Assembly: GCA_015680905.1 (NCBI GenBank)
Contig: CM027382.1
Coordinates: 21,611,501 to 21,675,500, forward strand
Direction: 5' to 3'
DNA: 64,000 bases
From: Coptis chinensis
Lineage: Eukaryota > Streptophyta > Magnoliopsida > Ranunculales > Ranunculaceae
Position 1 is the first letter of the stretch. Each line of letters begins with the position of its first letter. Below the pieces are notes generated by a model, which ran no database searches, was not told the DNA's origin, and saw nothing but the letters and a program-made list of their open reading frames with translations. Below, piece by piece: positions 23,467 through 34,599 of the stretch. Made by a program: the position numbers and the translations under genes.

Positions 23467-25956
23467 CTACACATAGTCTCCCTCACAGTCCTTTCTAACA
23501 TAGCTACCATCTTCATCATCAATGTTCTTGTCAATTCTCGAAACATCTAGTGGTCCTGAGAATATATCGACATTCTCCTCATACATATCCAAGTCATGAC
23601 GCCCTCTTGGTGGGGATTGTAATACAACATACCAATTGGAATCATTGTTGTCCCTTGAATAAAAGACCTGTTTCGCTTGTGATGCTAAAATGAATGGTTC
23701 TTTTTCGAACTGGCGTTGTCCTTGATGGAGGTTAACCAAAGTAAATCCATCTTCCACCTTGACACCATTTCCTACATTTGCCCAATCACAAAAAAAAACA
23801 GGCACTTGGAAGCCAATGTAGTCGAGCAAAATTATATCTTTGATGACCCCATAGTAAGAAACATTGTTCATGACTTGGTTTCTGTCCTTTGAACTAGATC
23901 TACACATAGTTGTTGACTCAACTGAAACACCACTATTTTGGTTGGACTTCTCAAAGACTTTTCTTTGTGGTAACGTTGACCTTTGACAATAAATGAAGAA
24001 TACGACATTGCTAACTTCCTCGGTCCATTGGCAATCCACTTTAATGTCTCGTAGATATTCTCACTAGTGTCCTCTACAATCTGTCCAAATTCATACATAA
24101 GTATCACGATTATTATCTACATATGTAAAAAGGGTAACGCAAATACACAAAAGTCACAACTCGAACCTTCTCCGCGTAGCCATTCGAGAAAACTTTTCTA
24201 CATGTCTCTTCCACAACAAATTTCCATTTCTTGAGAGTTGTTTGTTTTGCTTCCGTAGCTCATCCATATGCTTTCTAACCAAAGAAAAATGGTAAAAGAA
24301 AATTAAGGTGCGTCTTTTCAAAACTCTAAATTTCAATAATTATTACCATACTCACTCAAAATATGGCTCGACTCATACCGTATTGAACAACACATATAGA
24401 TGGGCAAAGATGTAACCTTTCTTTACTTAATCTAATCGAAACTCCTCTAGAATTCGCCTACCATCAAGTATTGCATCATTTGCAAAACTATCATTTTACT
24501 TCGGGCGAAGTACTTATCTCAACGGTTTGTTTCATAAATTCACTACAAAATCTCATGCCCTCTTCCGCAAGAAGATAGCACTTTGCAATGGAACCCTCGG
24601 TCTTGCAAAGTTTCGACATATCCTTTCAACTCTTTCATGTATCTAAAGACAAGAAATAACATCAATAGTAAATAAGAAACAAGTAGTGGAATATAATCAT
24701 TAACGTTTTATGAATGAGTATAAATTCACCTTTCAAAAGCATACATCCAACGCGAAATGAACTGGTCCACCAAGCCGTTCTTCTCGTGCTAAATGAATTG
24801 TTAAATGGATCATAATATCAAAGAAGGATGGAGGGAAGAACCTTTCTAACATGCACAAAGTCTTTGCGTCTCTCGAGCTTTTTAGTCTCTCCAGATTAAC
24901 GACTTTTTTGCATAATTCATTGTAAAAGGCACATAAGTGAAAAATTGCAGTCCTCGGTCCTTTCGGAAGAAGCCCCTTAACGCAACCGCACAACAATTGT
25001 TGCATTAAAACATGGAAATCATGGGACTTGAGACCTGAAATCTTGAACTCATCCCCGATATAACCCTCCCGATATTTGAGCTATAGCCATAAGGTAGCTT
25101 TAAATCTTGTAATCTCTTGCAAAAAATCCTTTTTCAACTTTCGATAGTGTGTGTGGTGCGGTGGAAGATAAGTTCTCATTGCCAAAACTCCTCGATGCAA
25201 TTCATGCCTAATTCCCAACTGTTGCAAATCTTGGCGAGACTTAAGATGGTCCTTTGATTTGTTCTTCACATTAAATAATGTGGCAATAATGCTTTCGCAC
25301 ACATTTTTCTCTTGGTGCATTACGTCCACATTGTGACGCAAAGGATTATACTGAAAAATTCGAAAAAAATTAATATTGCTCAAAAAAAATAAAGTTGGCT
25401 TACCTAGGGTATCTAAGAGGGTGGAGGACCACTGAGTATGGGGGCATGCAATACACTCTAGAGGGTGCAAGGGGGCAAAGTGCATTCTAGAGGGGGGGGG
25501 GGCATGATAATGCAAGTGTCATAAGGTCATACATTTCTAGTTAGGCCAAAATATCGGTTCATTTTAGTGAACTGAATCATATTATCAGCGTAACTGTGGC
25601 CCTTACTCCCCTTAGACTATTTCCACACTAGTCGAAGTCAGATTCCACCTAAATAGTATCAAACAATGTCGCAATGTGTCTTAAAATTATTTAAAACTCC
25701 TAAGGCCTTTAGTAATTCAGCAGGGGTCTTGTTAAAAATATACTTGGGCACATAACTAGAGCATACTTGGGTTTGGTTCAACCTCGTAGTATGGAGTAGA
25801 GGTTTGAACACTTAATTTAATTGACAAGTACAATTCTACAATGGTACATTCTATATTTTCAGCACAAGCATGGATAGTATGTAGTGACAGAGTTGTTATA
25901 GACATCTTAGGGCATAGAGTTCAGAGTGGTCAACCTAGGCTTCTAGATAATTACTT

Positions 25957-26041
<85 letters not shown>

Positions 26042-27724
26042 GTATAAAACATTACCTCCCAATAAGGCAAATCAAAAAATATTGACCTCTTCTTCCACAT
26101 TAGAACATGTTCTTCCCTCTTCCTCTTCTTCGTTTTGTTTTCATCTTTTCCAAAGTCATTTTCTATTTTGTCCACCACAACCTTAATTTCTGAACCAGAC
26201 ATAACTTTAGGTTTCTCCCGATATTCATGCTTTCCATTAAACCATCTTCTTTTCTTTCGAAATGAGTGATTTGGCGAGAGGAAACATCTATGATCCATGT
26301 AAACTATTTTACCACTAAAGGGCAACCACATTGAATTTGTATTAACACCACAAGTAGGGCATGCAGTTTTACCCTTTGTTGTGCAACCGGCTAAGTTCCC
26401 AAGGGCGGGAAAATCATTCACAGTCCACATTAGTACTGCCTTTAGGTTGAAGATAGTCTTAGTAAATGCATCATAAACCTCCACTCCTTTATTCCACAAC
26501 TCCATTAAATCATCGATAAGTGGTTGTAGATATACGTCGATTTCATTTCCAGGTTGCTTTTTTCCAGGAATCAGTAATGCTAGCATCAAATGTTCCTTTC
26601 TCATGCATAGCCATGGCGGGAGATTGTATGTACACAACATGACTGGCCAACAACTATGTGTTGAACTAAGATTACTAAATGGGTTAACTCCATCAGCAGC
26701 AAGACCAAGTCTAAGGTTGCGTGGCTCTGCTGAGAACAATGGCCATTTCTTGTCAACTTCTTGCCATGCCTCAGAATCTACTGGGTGTCGCATGTTACCA
26801 TCTGTACTCTTGTTGTTGTGATGCCACCTTAAATGTTCAGCCATCTTTGGCAATTGAAACATTCTTTTAAACCTTGGTATTATAGGAAAATACCTTAACA
26901 CCTTTGCGGGAACACCTTTCTTAATCTCATTGGTCTTCTCATCCACAAACCATCGCGAAGAATTGCATTTTGGACACTCATCAATTTTTCATCCCTAAAA
27001 GATAACAATCGTTAACACAAGCGTGTATCTTTTTCTCTTCGAGTTGAAACTCTTTGATTAACGAGTCTGCCGAGTATGAGGAGTCAGGAATGGTGTTCCC
27101 CGCTGGTAACATATCTTGCAATACCCTTAGAAGCCCATCAAAAACTATCCGAAACACCATGCGTAACTTTAAGCTTGTACAAGACAACTATTGCTGCCAA
27201 CTTTGTGTATTTGGTGCAACCTGGATATAGAGGGAGTTCAGCATTTTCAAAGAACTCTTCAAACTCTGCACCCATTCTCTCTTCAGTAATCCCCGGTTCG
27301 AAAGCATCGTCATGCTCAAATGCAGCTTCACATAATTCATGTGTCTCTGTGGTTTCTATACCAGATTGCACTGCATCTAGTGGCTCCCCGTGCCAAAACC
27401 AAGTAGTATCGTCATATCCATACCATTTATCACCAAGTGTTCGACTGACCTTGTTATCATCTCCACGACGAAAATTCTGACATACTTTGCAAGGACATCT
27501 CAATTTCTTTTCTCCAGTTCTAGTTTTAGCAAGTTCCACAAAGTTCTCAGCCGCTTTTCTATACTCTACTTCATTTCTATAAAAAAAAAAAAAACAAACA
27601 AAACCAAACAAAATAGAAGAAAACAAAAAGAAATTACTAAATGTGGTAAATATATGTCAAATTTTATGAAAGGCAATATAAGGACTTCTTTTCTAACCTC
27701 TCAATGGACCCAAGCTTTATCCAT
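23467..27724 (-). pseudogene. TNP2-like CACTA transposase, degenerate
   Basis: Domains in order on the - strand: a start MMDKAWVH near 27724; a transposase-associated domain at 27600-27340 (CPCKVCQN, then DKWYGYDDTTWFWHGEP); HACVNDC near 27010; CPKCNSSRWFVDEKTNEIKK near 26980-26920; Transposase_21 at about 26900-26200 (LRLGLAADGVNPFSN, NDFPALGNLAG, TACPTCG); LRHNVDVMHQEKNVCESI near 25345; a DUF4218-like part (MIHLTIHLAREERLGGPVHF near 24810); and a DUF4216-like part (VFFCDWANVGNG near 23780). It catalyses CACTA excision and insertion in intact relatives. Lesions are TGA at about codon 8, frameshifts near 27140 and 26990, and a stop near 25081. Not expected to make a full protein. Confidence 0.85.
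25961..26037. repeat. (AT)n microsatellite inside a transposase intron
   Basis: About 38 AT units. It lies in the intron between the exon ending PYWE (donor near 26052) and the exon beginning YNPLRHNVDVMH (acceptor near 25355). Confidence 0.95.
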
Positions 27725-28247
27725 CATTATGCTACCACTTCCTAACTTCAAATCTGATCTGACATAAGCAAAAGAGTTAAGTCGCTAAACCACTTCCATA
27801 GTTATTTAACCTACACCTACATCAAAGACGCTTAAACTACATTCTTTGAAACTAGAACACATTATCACATAAATCAACGATCAAAACTTGAACCAAAGAA
27901 CAATTGAACCATAGATTAAGTAAACATGAACCACCAATAGTACTAGTTATTAGTACAACCAAAATAAAAGAAAGCTACAATCAAAAACTGAAAAATTGAA
28001 ATTCAGAATCATTCATATAGGCTATAAATTATTGGCAATAGAGACGAAAGCAATAAACATGCAGAACCCGACCAAATGATGAAATTTTCTATTCCTTTTC
28101 TCAAGAAAAAAAAATATAAAACTAGTTTAATTATGCATGTTTCAAATTATCTTATCTAATTACTAATAATTTTGGCATAAAATTACATAACCCCAATTCA
28201 TAATTCACTAATTACAAATGATTCAACATAACGCATAAAACACCCCA
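27725..28247. other. Leader region of the - strand CACTA element
   Basis: AT-rich, no coding signal. It lies between the TNP2-like start and the nested element. Together with 31953-32767 it would form the original 5' region before the nested insertion. Confidence 0.5.
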
Positions 28248-28545
28248 CACTACCAAAAAGCGAAGTTTACCCGACCGAGGCCATAAAGAATACCTCGGCG
28301 GATTCCGTCTGTAGGAAGTTCCCAACACATTATGTCCGTCGGGTATAATCTGACCATCTATCGGGCAATCTCAATGGGTACCCAACGGTTCTATGAGAGT
28401 CGTTAACGGTAGGCATATCTCTTCCAAATACCAAGCAGCAAACTAATGTGTGATTCACAAGAGTATTTAGTATTTACATATGCATGGTAGTTTTCTACAT
28501 CATTGCTTCATGTGGGAGTTTAAAATGCAGGAAATGTGGAACTGA

Positions 28546-30583
28546 GTGAACTGTCCTTATGCAAGTGATAATTTCTTAAATTTTACTGAGGATTTTAGGG
28601 ACAAAAATGTATCACCATCATTCAAGATGCTATCGGAAGTTGCACATAATAAAGGGATCACTATAGTTGGTGGATCTATACCTGGACAATGTGGTGGGAG
28701 GTTGTATAATACCAGCTGTATATTTGGAACAGATGGAGAACTACTGGCTGAGCACAGGAAGGTATTTGAATTAATTTCGATAAGTCAGCTTAAATTATGC
28801 TACCATGGTGTCATTTAGGCCCTTTGATAACTAGGGCATGTAGTTTGATGAATTTTAGACACTTTCATTTTTGATGATCGGCAGGTGCATCTGTTTGACA
28901 TCAACGCACCTGGAGATATTTCCTTCAAGGAATCTGACAACTTCACTTCTGGTGATAGACCTACTGTTGTGGATACAGGTACTTATTATATATGTAGGAA
29001 TTAACAAAAGAAACTTCATTCGATACTTTGCATCCACTTATGGTGATACTTGGCTCGACCGCTGGGTGCGTGACCAATATATATCCGGTGTTTAGTCGAC
29101 CTCACGGAAGATGCATAATACCATGATCTCGGGACAATTAGGCCAAGCCGATGAATTGGACATCTTCTAACCTTTGTTTTACTTGGTGTGTACTTCCAGA
29201 TATATGTCATTCACCAAAATCGTTTACAGCAATGTCAAAAAACTATTTTTGCAGCCATCTAGTTAGTGATGCTTAATGTGGTGGGGCTTCAACCGGTTAT
29301 ATTTTGTGTTGGATAGTTTCTCTTTTAGCAAAGATGAATGGGGGGTTTTGACCTTTTGTAGTAATACAAACTTTTGGTTGAGAGAAGTATTCTTAATTTA
29401 GTGCAAACTTAGCTCTTTGGTGCTAGTGGTCTTCTAATTGTATGTTTTCGTTTTTATTATTATCATCATCGTCATTATTATTATCATCATATTTTATTCT
29501 CGTCTTAAAACTCTCACAGTATAAACGTAGATCTTTTCTCTGTTAAATGTTCTGCTTGCTTGCTAATATTAAAGTTACTATGACTGGATACCAGGTGCTC
29601 ATCTTATTTGCTATCCAGGAGCATTCAACATGAGTACTGGTGAGGCACTGTGGGAGCTAGTACAGAGAACAAGGCAAGAGTATATCATGAGTCATATTCT
29701 TGTCATCATCGAGCCTGTTATATGATTGATTCTATCTGCCCAGATTAAGCTTGTCCCTTATGCAATACCATGATTATAGTTCCTTCATGATACAATATAC
29801 CTTCGTGTTCATTTACTGATCTTTTCTTTCCCATTATGTTTCCAGGGCAGCTGATAATTAGGTGTTTTTCAAATCTAATTCTCCGTTATATATTTCTGAG
29901 ATTGAAAATGGGTTTGTGAATTTTGTATCTATTCTTTTTTATTTTGTTGACAGTTGTTTGTGGCAACTTGCTCACCAGCTCAAGACTCTAGTGGCTCTTA
30001 CATGATTTGGGGGTCATTCAACACTTGTTGGATCAGTAAAACGTCTTTAATCTGAAGTGTTCAGTGTTTTAATGATAGTCACCAACATGAGCTTTTCTTC
30101 TACTTCGCAGTTTGGTGAGATAATTGAAACTGCAGTTCATGAGGAGACAACTGTTATTGCTGAGGTCAATTATTCCATGATTCCATTGCGAAGGTACTTC
30201 TTCATACTGAAAAGTAGAAGGATATTAGGTGAGGTTGGTTTTGCTTGTGCTAGATTCAATTCCATCGACCAATTTTATTGCCAAGTCATCGTAAAAACAC
30301 TTCCCAACATCTTGATCTCCCTTTTTTAATGTGATTCAACTTTCAAATGTGTTAAATGACGAAGTCCTACACTTTCGAATTGTATAACAGCTGTAATTTC
30401 TTTTCTCCCTTCACCTTGCTTAATACAAAAGTCTGAAGAATGTTTAGATATTTAAACTCTCTCTGTCTACTACTAATTGTATTGAATGTGCACAGGGAAA
30501 ACCTTCCCCTTGAGAAACAGAAATGGAGTGACATACACAAATTTGTTGACATCCAAGAAATGAACAATGGGGCGGTTTCATAA
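28546..30583 (+). pseudogene. Captured omega-amidase (Nit2-like, C-N hydrolase) gene fragment
   Basis: Exons with intact splice borders: to 28761 (NCPYASDNFLNFTEDF, MLSEVAHNKGITIVGGSIPG, AEHRK); 28885-28978 ([20 protein letters not shown]); 29595-29673 (GAHLICYPGAFNMSTG); 29954-30015 (QLFVATCSPAQDSSGSYMIW, then a frameshift where WGHSTLVG is expected); 30111-30195 (FGEIIETAVHEETTVIAEVN); 30496-30583 (ENLPLEKQKWSDIHKFVDIQ to a TAA). In plants this enzyme hydrolyses alpha-ketoglutaramate. The N-terminal exons with the catalytic Glu and the exon with the catalytic Cys (GICYD region, expected between 28979 and 29594) are absent; the HRK lysine remains. Not an active enzyme. Confidence in the family is high. 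Confidence 0.88.
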
Positions 30584-31698
30584 TGTTGTCCACTTCTCTT
30601 AAGTTCACCACAATCAGGTTTATAGAGCTTTTGACATATACTTTTTTTTGTTTCCTTAATGTTTACAGTGAAATGTCCATTATAAATTCTTGTAGAAGTA
30701 GCATAAATCCCGAATGCAGTATCTAAATTTAATCTATTTTTTCATTTTCATATCGGGCTATAAACAATTGTAGTTATCCCCTAGCCTCGTGTGGTGGATT
30801 TTGCACATAGTTGGCCTTTTTACTCTCTAGTCTTGATTTCCTTCACTGTTTTGGTACCCAAGGAACTTTATCCAGCTGTTGTGTTTGGCTCTAACAAAGA
30901 GCTAATTAATCTTTATCTAATTTCCCATAGATGGATTTCACAGTCCTTGTGGCTAATGGAAATAAACAGTACCCATCTGTAGCTGTACATCTAGTGGGCA
31001 GTTTTAGTAGTAGTAATGTAGTATATATATATCTGCCACCTCATTTTGCTATGTTAAAATGACAAATCTGATATGTCTTTGTTAATGTGTTTGTCATGCA
31101 TTTCCTGCATATTACACGATAAAGACAATAATCTGAGACCTTAATTCGGATGGCCTATTTAGATAATCATAACCCTCTTTACTTTCCTTTGAAACTCTAT
31201 TACATATATGCTTTCAAGTGCATTGTATACGAGGTTTCACTATCCTGCTCATTTTCAGTTATATTTTTGTGATGGTTCTCTAACTTGATTTCATACTTTA
31301 GTTTTGCAACATTTGTCATCCCCAAAGCGTATTACAATAGTTCTCAGAATCATTGTGGCAGTTTGAACAATTCTATACCTTCAACCGATAATTTGTGGCT
31401 CTTGTATGGTTATTTTTATCATTCTTTGAGATAATAGGGCCATTTGCTATTGTTCAATCTTCTTTGTTTCATTTAGAATTCCACAGTAATTTGTTGCTTT
31501 CAATTTTTTGAACTGCTTAGTCCCCCCTTTTCCTTGAAAACCTCTACAAAGTTTCACGTGGCAACATTTTCAAAAATATTAGGGATAATATTGTTGTTTC
31601 AACTCCATATCGGTAATAATATGTAATTGGTTGTCAGTTATCTGTTTCTTAAAAGCTGGTTTGTTTGTTGAGCTTCCTGACCTTTTCTGTTTCAACAG

Positions 31699-31803
31699 TG
31701 AGACACCACGTTATGGTATGGGAAGTGAGACTCCTATGCATCTATCACGAATCCACTACATCTGTATATGACTCCTATGCGAGATCCTAGAAGTAGTGTC
31801 TAA
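31699..31803 (+). pseudogene. Captured SPT5 transcription elongation factor exon
   Basis: After an acceptor (TTTCAACAG) the frame reads ETPRYGMGSETPMHLSR. After a one-base shift it continues PLHLYMTPMRDPRSS. This matches the Pro/Thr-rich C-terminal repeats of plant SPT5, which read RYG.GSETPMHPSRTPLHPYMTPMRD. SPT5 is a nuclear partner of SPT4 in RNA polymerase elongation. Only about 35 residues are present. The 1.1 kb before the exon (30590-31698) may be donor intron; I saw no other exon there. Confidence 0.75.
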
Positions 31804-31952
31804 AACTGTTGGAATGTTCATCGACAAAGGTTATCAACGCCGACGGCCTATTCTGACTAATTTGAACCGCCAGAAGCCTATGCCGATCGAGCATTTTCCG
31901 ACGGGCTTGCGTCAGTTTTCGTCAGTCGGGTAAAGTCGTTTCTTTTGTAGTG

Positions 31953-32767
31953 CCAATTCATGATTAATTAAAAATATCAAATATACAAACCAATAACAAA
32001 CACTACAGTTCATAATTCACTAAAGCAATTTAACACTTCATACAACACAAAACCCAAATTCACAAATAATCATCAGACGACTAAGTTGGAGTTTGACTTT
32101 GTACAATAACATATAATTTTAGAATCAAATATGAGAAGATGGATGAATTTGATGAACTTACCAAAATATTCAGGCTTGAGATGTTCACGTTGTTTGGCTT
32201 AATTTCTTCAAACTCAATTCACCTGAACACCCAGTACACAAAGAAGAAAAAAAAACAATTGAAGTAAAATTGAAATAAAGACAAAATAACTAAGACCTAA
32301 ATGGAACTAAAATTCAAAAATTTAACAAAAGACAGAATTTTTTAACAAAAATTCAAAAAGAGAATTTTTTATTTGTTAAAAATAAAGATGGAAATGAAAA
32401 CATGGGGTTTTTTTATGGAAGAGAAGATGAGTACGCACATTATAATCTGTTTTAGCTTTTCTTCGCCTTTTTTCTCCGACTTTTGACGATTTGGGTTTAT
32501 CCGATAAAACTTTTTGGCTTTGTTTTGAGATGAAGAGAAGGAATGAATTGATGGGTCGGTGGAGATAAATGTGGTGGTGGGGTGATTGGAGGGTTTGGAT
32601 TAGAGAGAAAACAAACAATGGGGTTTTTTTCTTTTTTTAGTTCTTAATTCGGAAAGAAGAAAATTGAGTCAAAAAAGAAGGGCGCGAGCTAAAAATTGGC
32701 TGGGTTTTTCATTTTTAGCGGGCTTAAATTGGGCCCTCTGGCAATAGAAGATAGCAATTGGCCCAAA
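31953..32767. other. 5' untranslated/leader region of the - strand CACTA element
   Basis: AT-rich sequence with a short - strand frame (32618-32376) that matches nothing I know. Resumes the host element after the nested insertion. Confidence 0.45.
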
Positions 32768-32931
32768 ACGCAATCAATTATGTAGCGCTATTCATCCAAA
32801 CGCAATTGTAAGTTGGCCTAGTGTAAAATTTTGATAGCGCTCGATAAGTAAACGCTATCCCAATAAAAGCATAGCGTTTTTTTATAACTGCTATTAAATA
32901 AACGCTATCTTATTGCATTTTTGTAGTAGTG
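32768..32931 (-). repeat. CACTA 5' subterminal array and terminal inverted repeat
   Basis: Motifs TAGCGCTA, ATAGCGCT, AACGCTATCC, ATAGCGTTTT and AACGCTATCT are packed into 160 bp and lead to the terminus at 32931 (on the - strand CACTACTACAAAAATGCAAT). The motif set is the same as at 9742-10164. Confidence 0.85.
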
Positions 32932-34171
32932 AGCAAACCGCAACTCTTTTTGGGTTGACGCCTTCTTAACAACAACCCCATTTTCATCCCGTAAATCTTC
33001 ATCCGTCACCTTCCCAGCAAACTGCTTCATTAAGAAATCCATCCTAACTTTGGAAGTGAACTTATTGGATTTCATCTCCTCATCTATCTTATCCATGGGT
33101 ATGCCAAGACCTTGGTGGAGGAGTCTTTTTGTCTATTCCAGGGTCAAATCAGTGTCCCCAGTCACTGCTTTGCCTCTGATCGGAACTCCTAAGAGTTGGG
33201 AAACATCGTCCAACGTGATTGTCATCTCACCCCACGGCATATGAAACGTGTTGGTCTCTGGATGCCACCTCTCCATAAACGCAGAGACCAACACAGGATC
33301 CTGATGCCTATATACACCTAAGACCAGAGCACATAAGCCGGTCCTTTGAAGCTCCACATGAAAATTAGAACAGTCTGAACACTCTCCGACGATATCCCAT
33401 TGTACCAACTTGTTCAGGTGCCCATGACACTTCAACACCCCTCGCTCCACCTAAAACAACAAAAACTTAGTATTAATGTATGCACAAGGTTTCGTAATAC
33501 AAAATTTAAATACTAATAGACAATATATAATAATATTACCTGCCCCTCCCAAATATCATGAGCCACGCACCTTTGATAGTCATATAACGATGTGACACAC
33601 GAGGGCCACCTCCATAAACACCTCTCGGAACTCCAAGTCATTGTTGGACTATCTCACAATATTCACTTGGAGGTACAGTCACGTGGACTTCGGGGACTTC
33701 CTCGTCATCATCATCCTCCTCCTCCTCCTCCTCCGTCCCTCCTCATCCTCCAACACAACACCCTCTTCATCTATCTTCTTCACTATCATCTTCTTCATCA
33801 TCACCTACAGCTACACTCTTCCCACGATCCATATTTACATCATCTACATCTACATCTACATCTACATCTTCATCTTCATCTAAATCTAAATCTAAATCTA
33901 AATCTACATCTACATCTACATCTACATCACTCAGAACTATTTGCTTTCTTCTCTTTTGATTTCCTAACTCTACACCACTTACTACATTACTGGGATCATC
34001 CGCTTTCCGATCCCCTCTACGGACTGATGCCGAGGTAGTTGTTGCCCTTTCTCTCTTTTTCTCAGGCTCCTCGCGACCCGAACTACTACTCCCCCCACCT
34101 AACAACTTCTTAGCACCCGTGAAAACACTTTTTGCTACATTCTTCACATTCACATTCTTTGTTCGAGGCAT
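32932..34171 (-). pseudogene. Plant mobile domain (PMD) protein gene, broken by CACTA insertion
   Basis: The start MPRTKNVNVKN at 34171 leads into a basic region, a highly acidic repeat of Asp-Val, Asp-Leu and Glu-Asp (about 33945-33830) and poly-Glu/Asp. The intron is near 33541-33452. The second exon gives VERGVLKCHGHLNKLVQWDI, LVLGVYRHQDPVLVSAFMER, HMPWGEMTITLDDVSQLLG, which is the hallmark of PMD (MAIL1-like) proteins. Such domains occur both in host chromatin silencing proteins and in transposons. A frameshift near 33770 and a stop near 33634 break the first exon, and the second exon runs straight into the CACTA terminus at 32931. The rest of the domain was not found. Confidence 0.75.
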
Positions 34172-34413
34172 TGCTACAAAATAAATAAGAGTTAAAAATA
34201 AGACATTCAACTAATTCAAATTGTTTATTAACAAGCAAATTCACAACTTCTAATACTAACAAGCAAATGCACAACTTCTTCTCCGTTTAGGAAGTCAGCA
34301 TAGTGTAACAAACCTACCACAAACCAGAAGTTATTGTACAACAACTTCCCATTAAGTTACAATAGAATCAAATCTCAGTTTTCTAATAGTAGGAAGGTGA
34401 GAGACGCAACCCC

Positions 34414-34432
34414 ATGCATGCATGCATGCATG
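34414..34432. repeat. (CATG)n microsatellite
   Basis: Four to five CATG units upstream of the PMD gene start. Confidence 0.85.
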
Positions 34433-34599
34433 ATGATGGCTTCACGATTAAAAGGAATTCTTAAACAAAAAGAAAAATTCAAAGGGAACCTACTTTTAGG
34501 AGATTCTTGGCAAGGTCTACATCCCCTACTTTAAATAGGCTGCTATTCACTACTAGAATCCCAATTTCACTAGCCTTCACTCTTGTTTTTGTCAAAAGT

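Larger units (their letters stand above)
28248..31952 (+). mobile_element. Nested Pack-CACTA-type element carrying two host gene fragments
   Basis: It starts CACTACCAAAAAGCGAAGTT and ends in a sequence whose complement starts CACTACAAAAGAAACGACTT. Both ends are flanked by the same 3 bp, CCA (28245-28247 and 31953-31955), the duplication expected for CACTA insertion. Both subterminal regions are rich in CCGAC/GTCGG motifs, unlike the AATAGCG motif of the host element, so this is another family. It has no transposase gene and would depend on one elsewhere. The 3.7-kb interior contains exons of an omega-amidase gene and of SPT5. Confidence 0.88.
15637..32931 (-). mobile_element. CACTA (En/Spm) element, - strand copy, 5' and middle part
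   Basis: The 5' terminus on the - strand starts at 32931 with CACTACTACAAAAATGCAAT and is followed by the AATAGCG/ACGCTAT subterminal array. Inwards come a leader region, a nested element (28248-31952), the TNP2-like transposase (27724 to 23467), the TNP1-like gene and the mitochondrial-like block. The 3' end is missing: the element is cut at 15637. Because both recognised termini in the window face the same way, 32931 and 10164 must belong to two separate copies. Confidence 0.75.

Noticed and set aside
25841-26038. Open frame ending in Tyr-Ile repeats
   Set aside because: The repeat is only translation of the AT microsatellite.
33592-34038. Long + strand frame rich in His and Leu
   Set aside because: It is the shadow of the acidic repeat of the PMD gene on the - strand.
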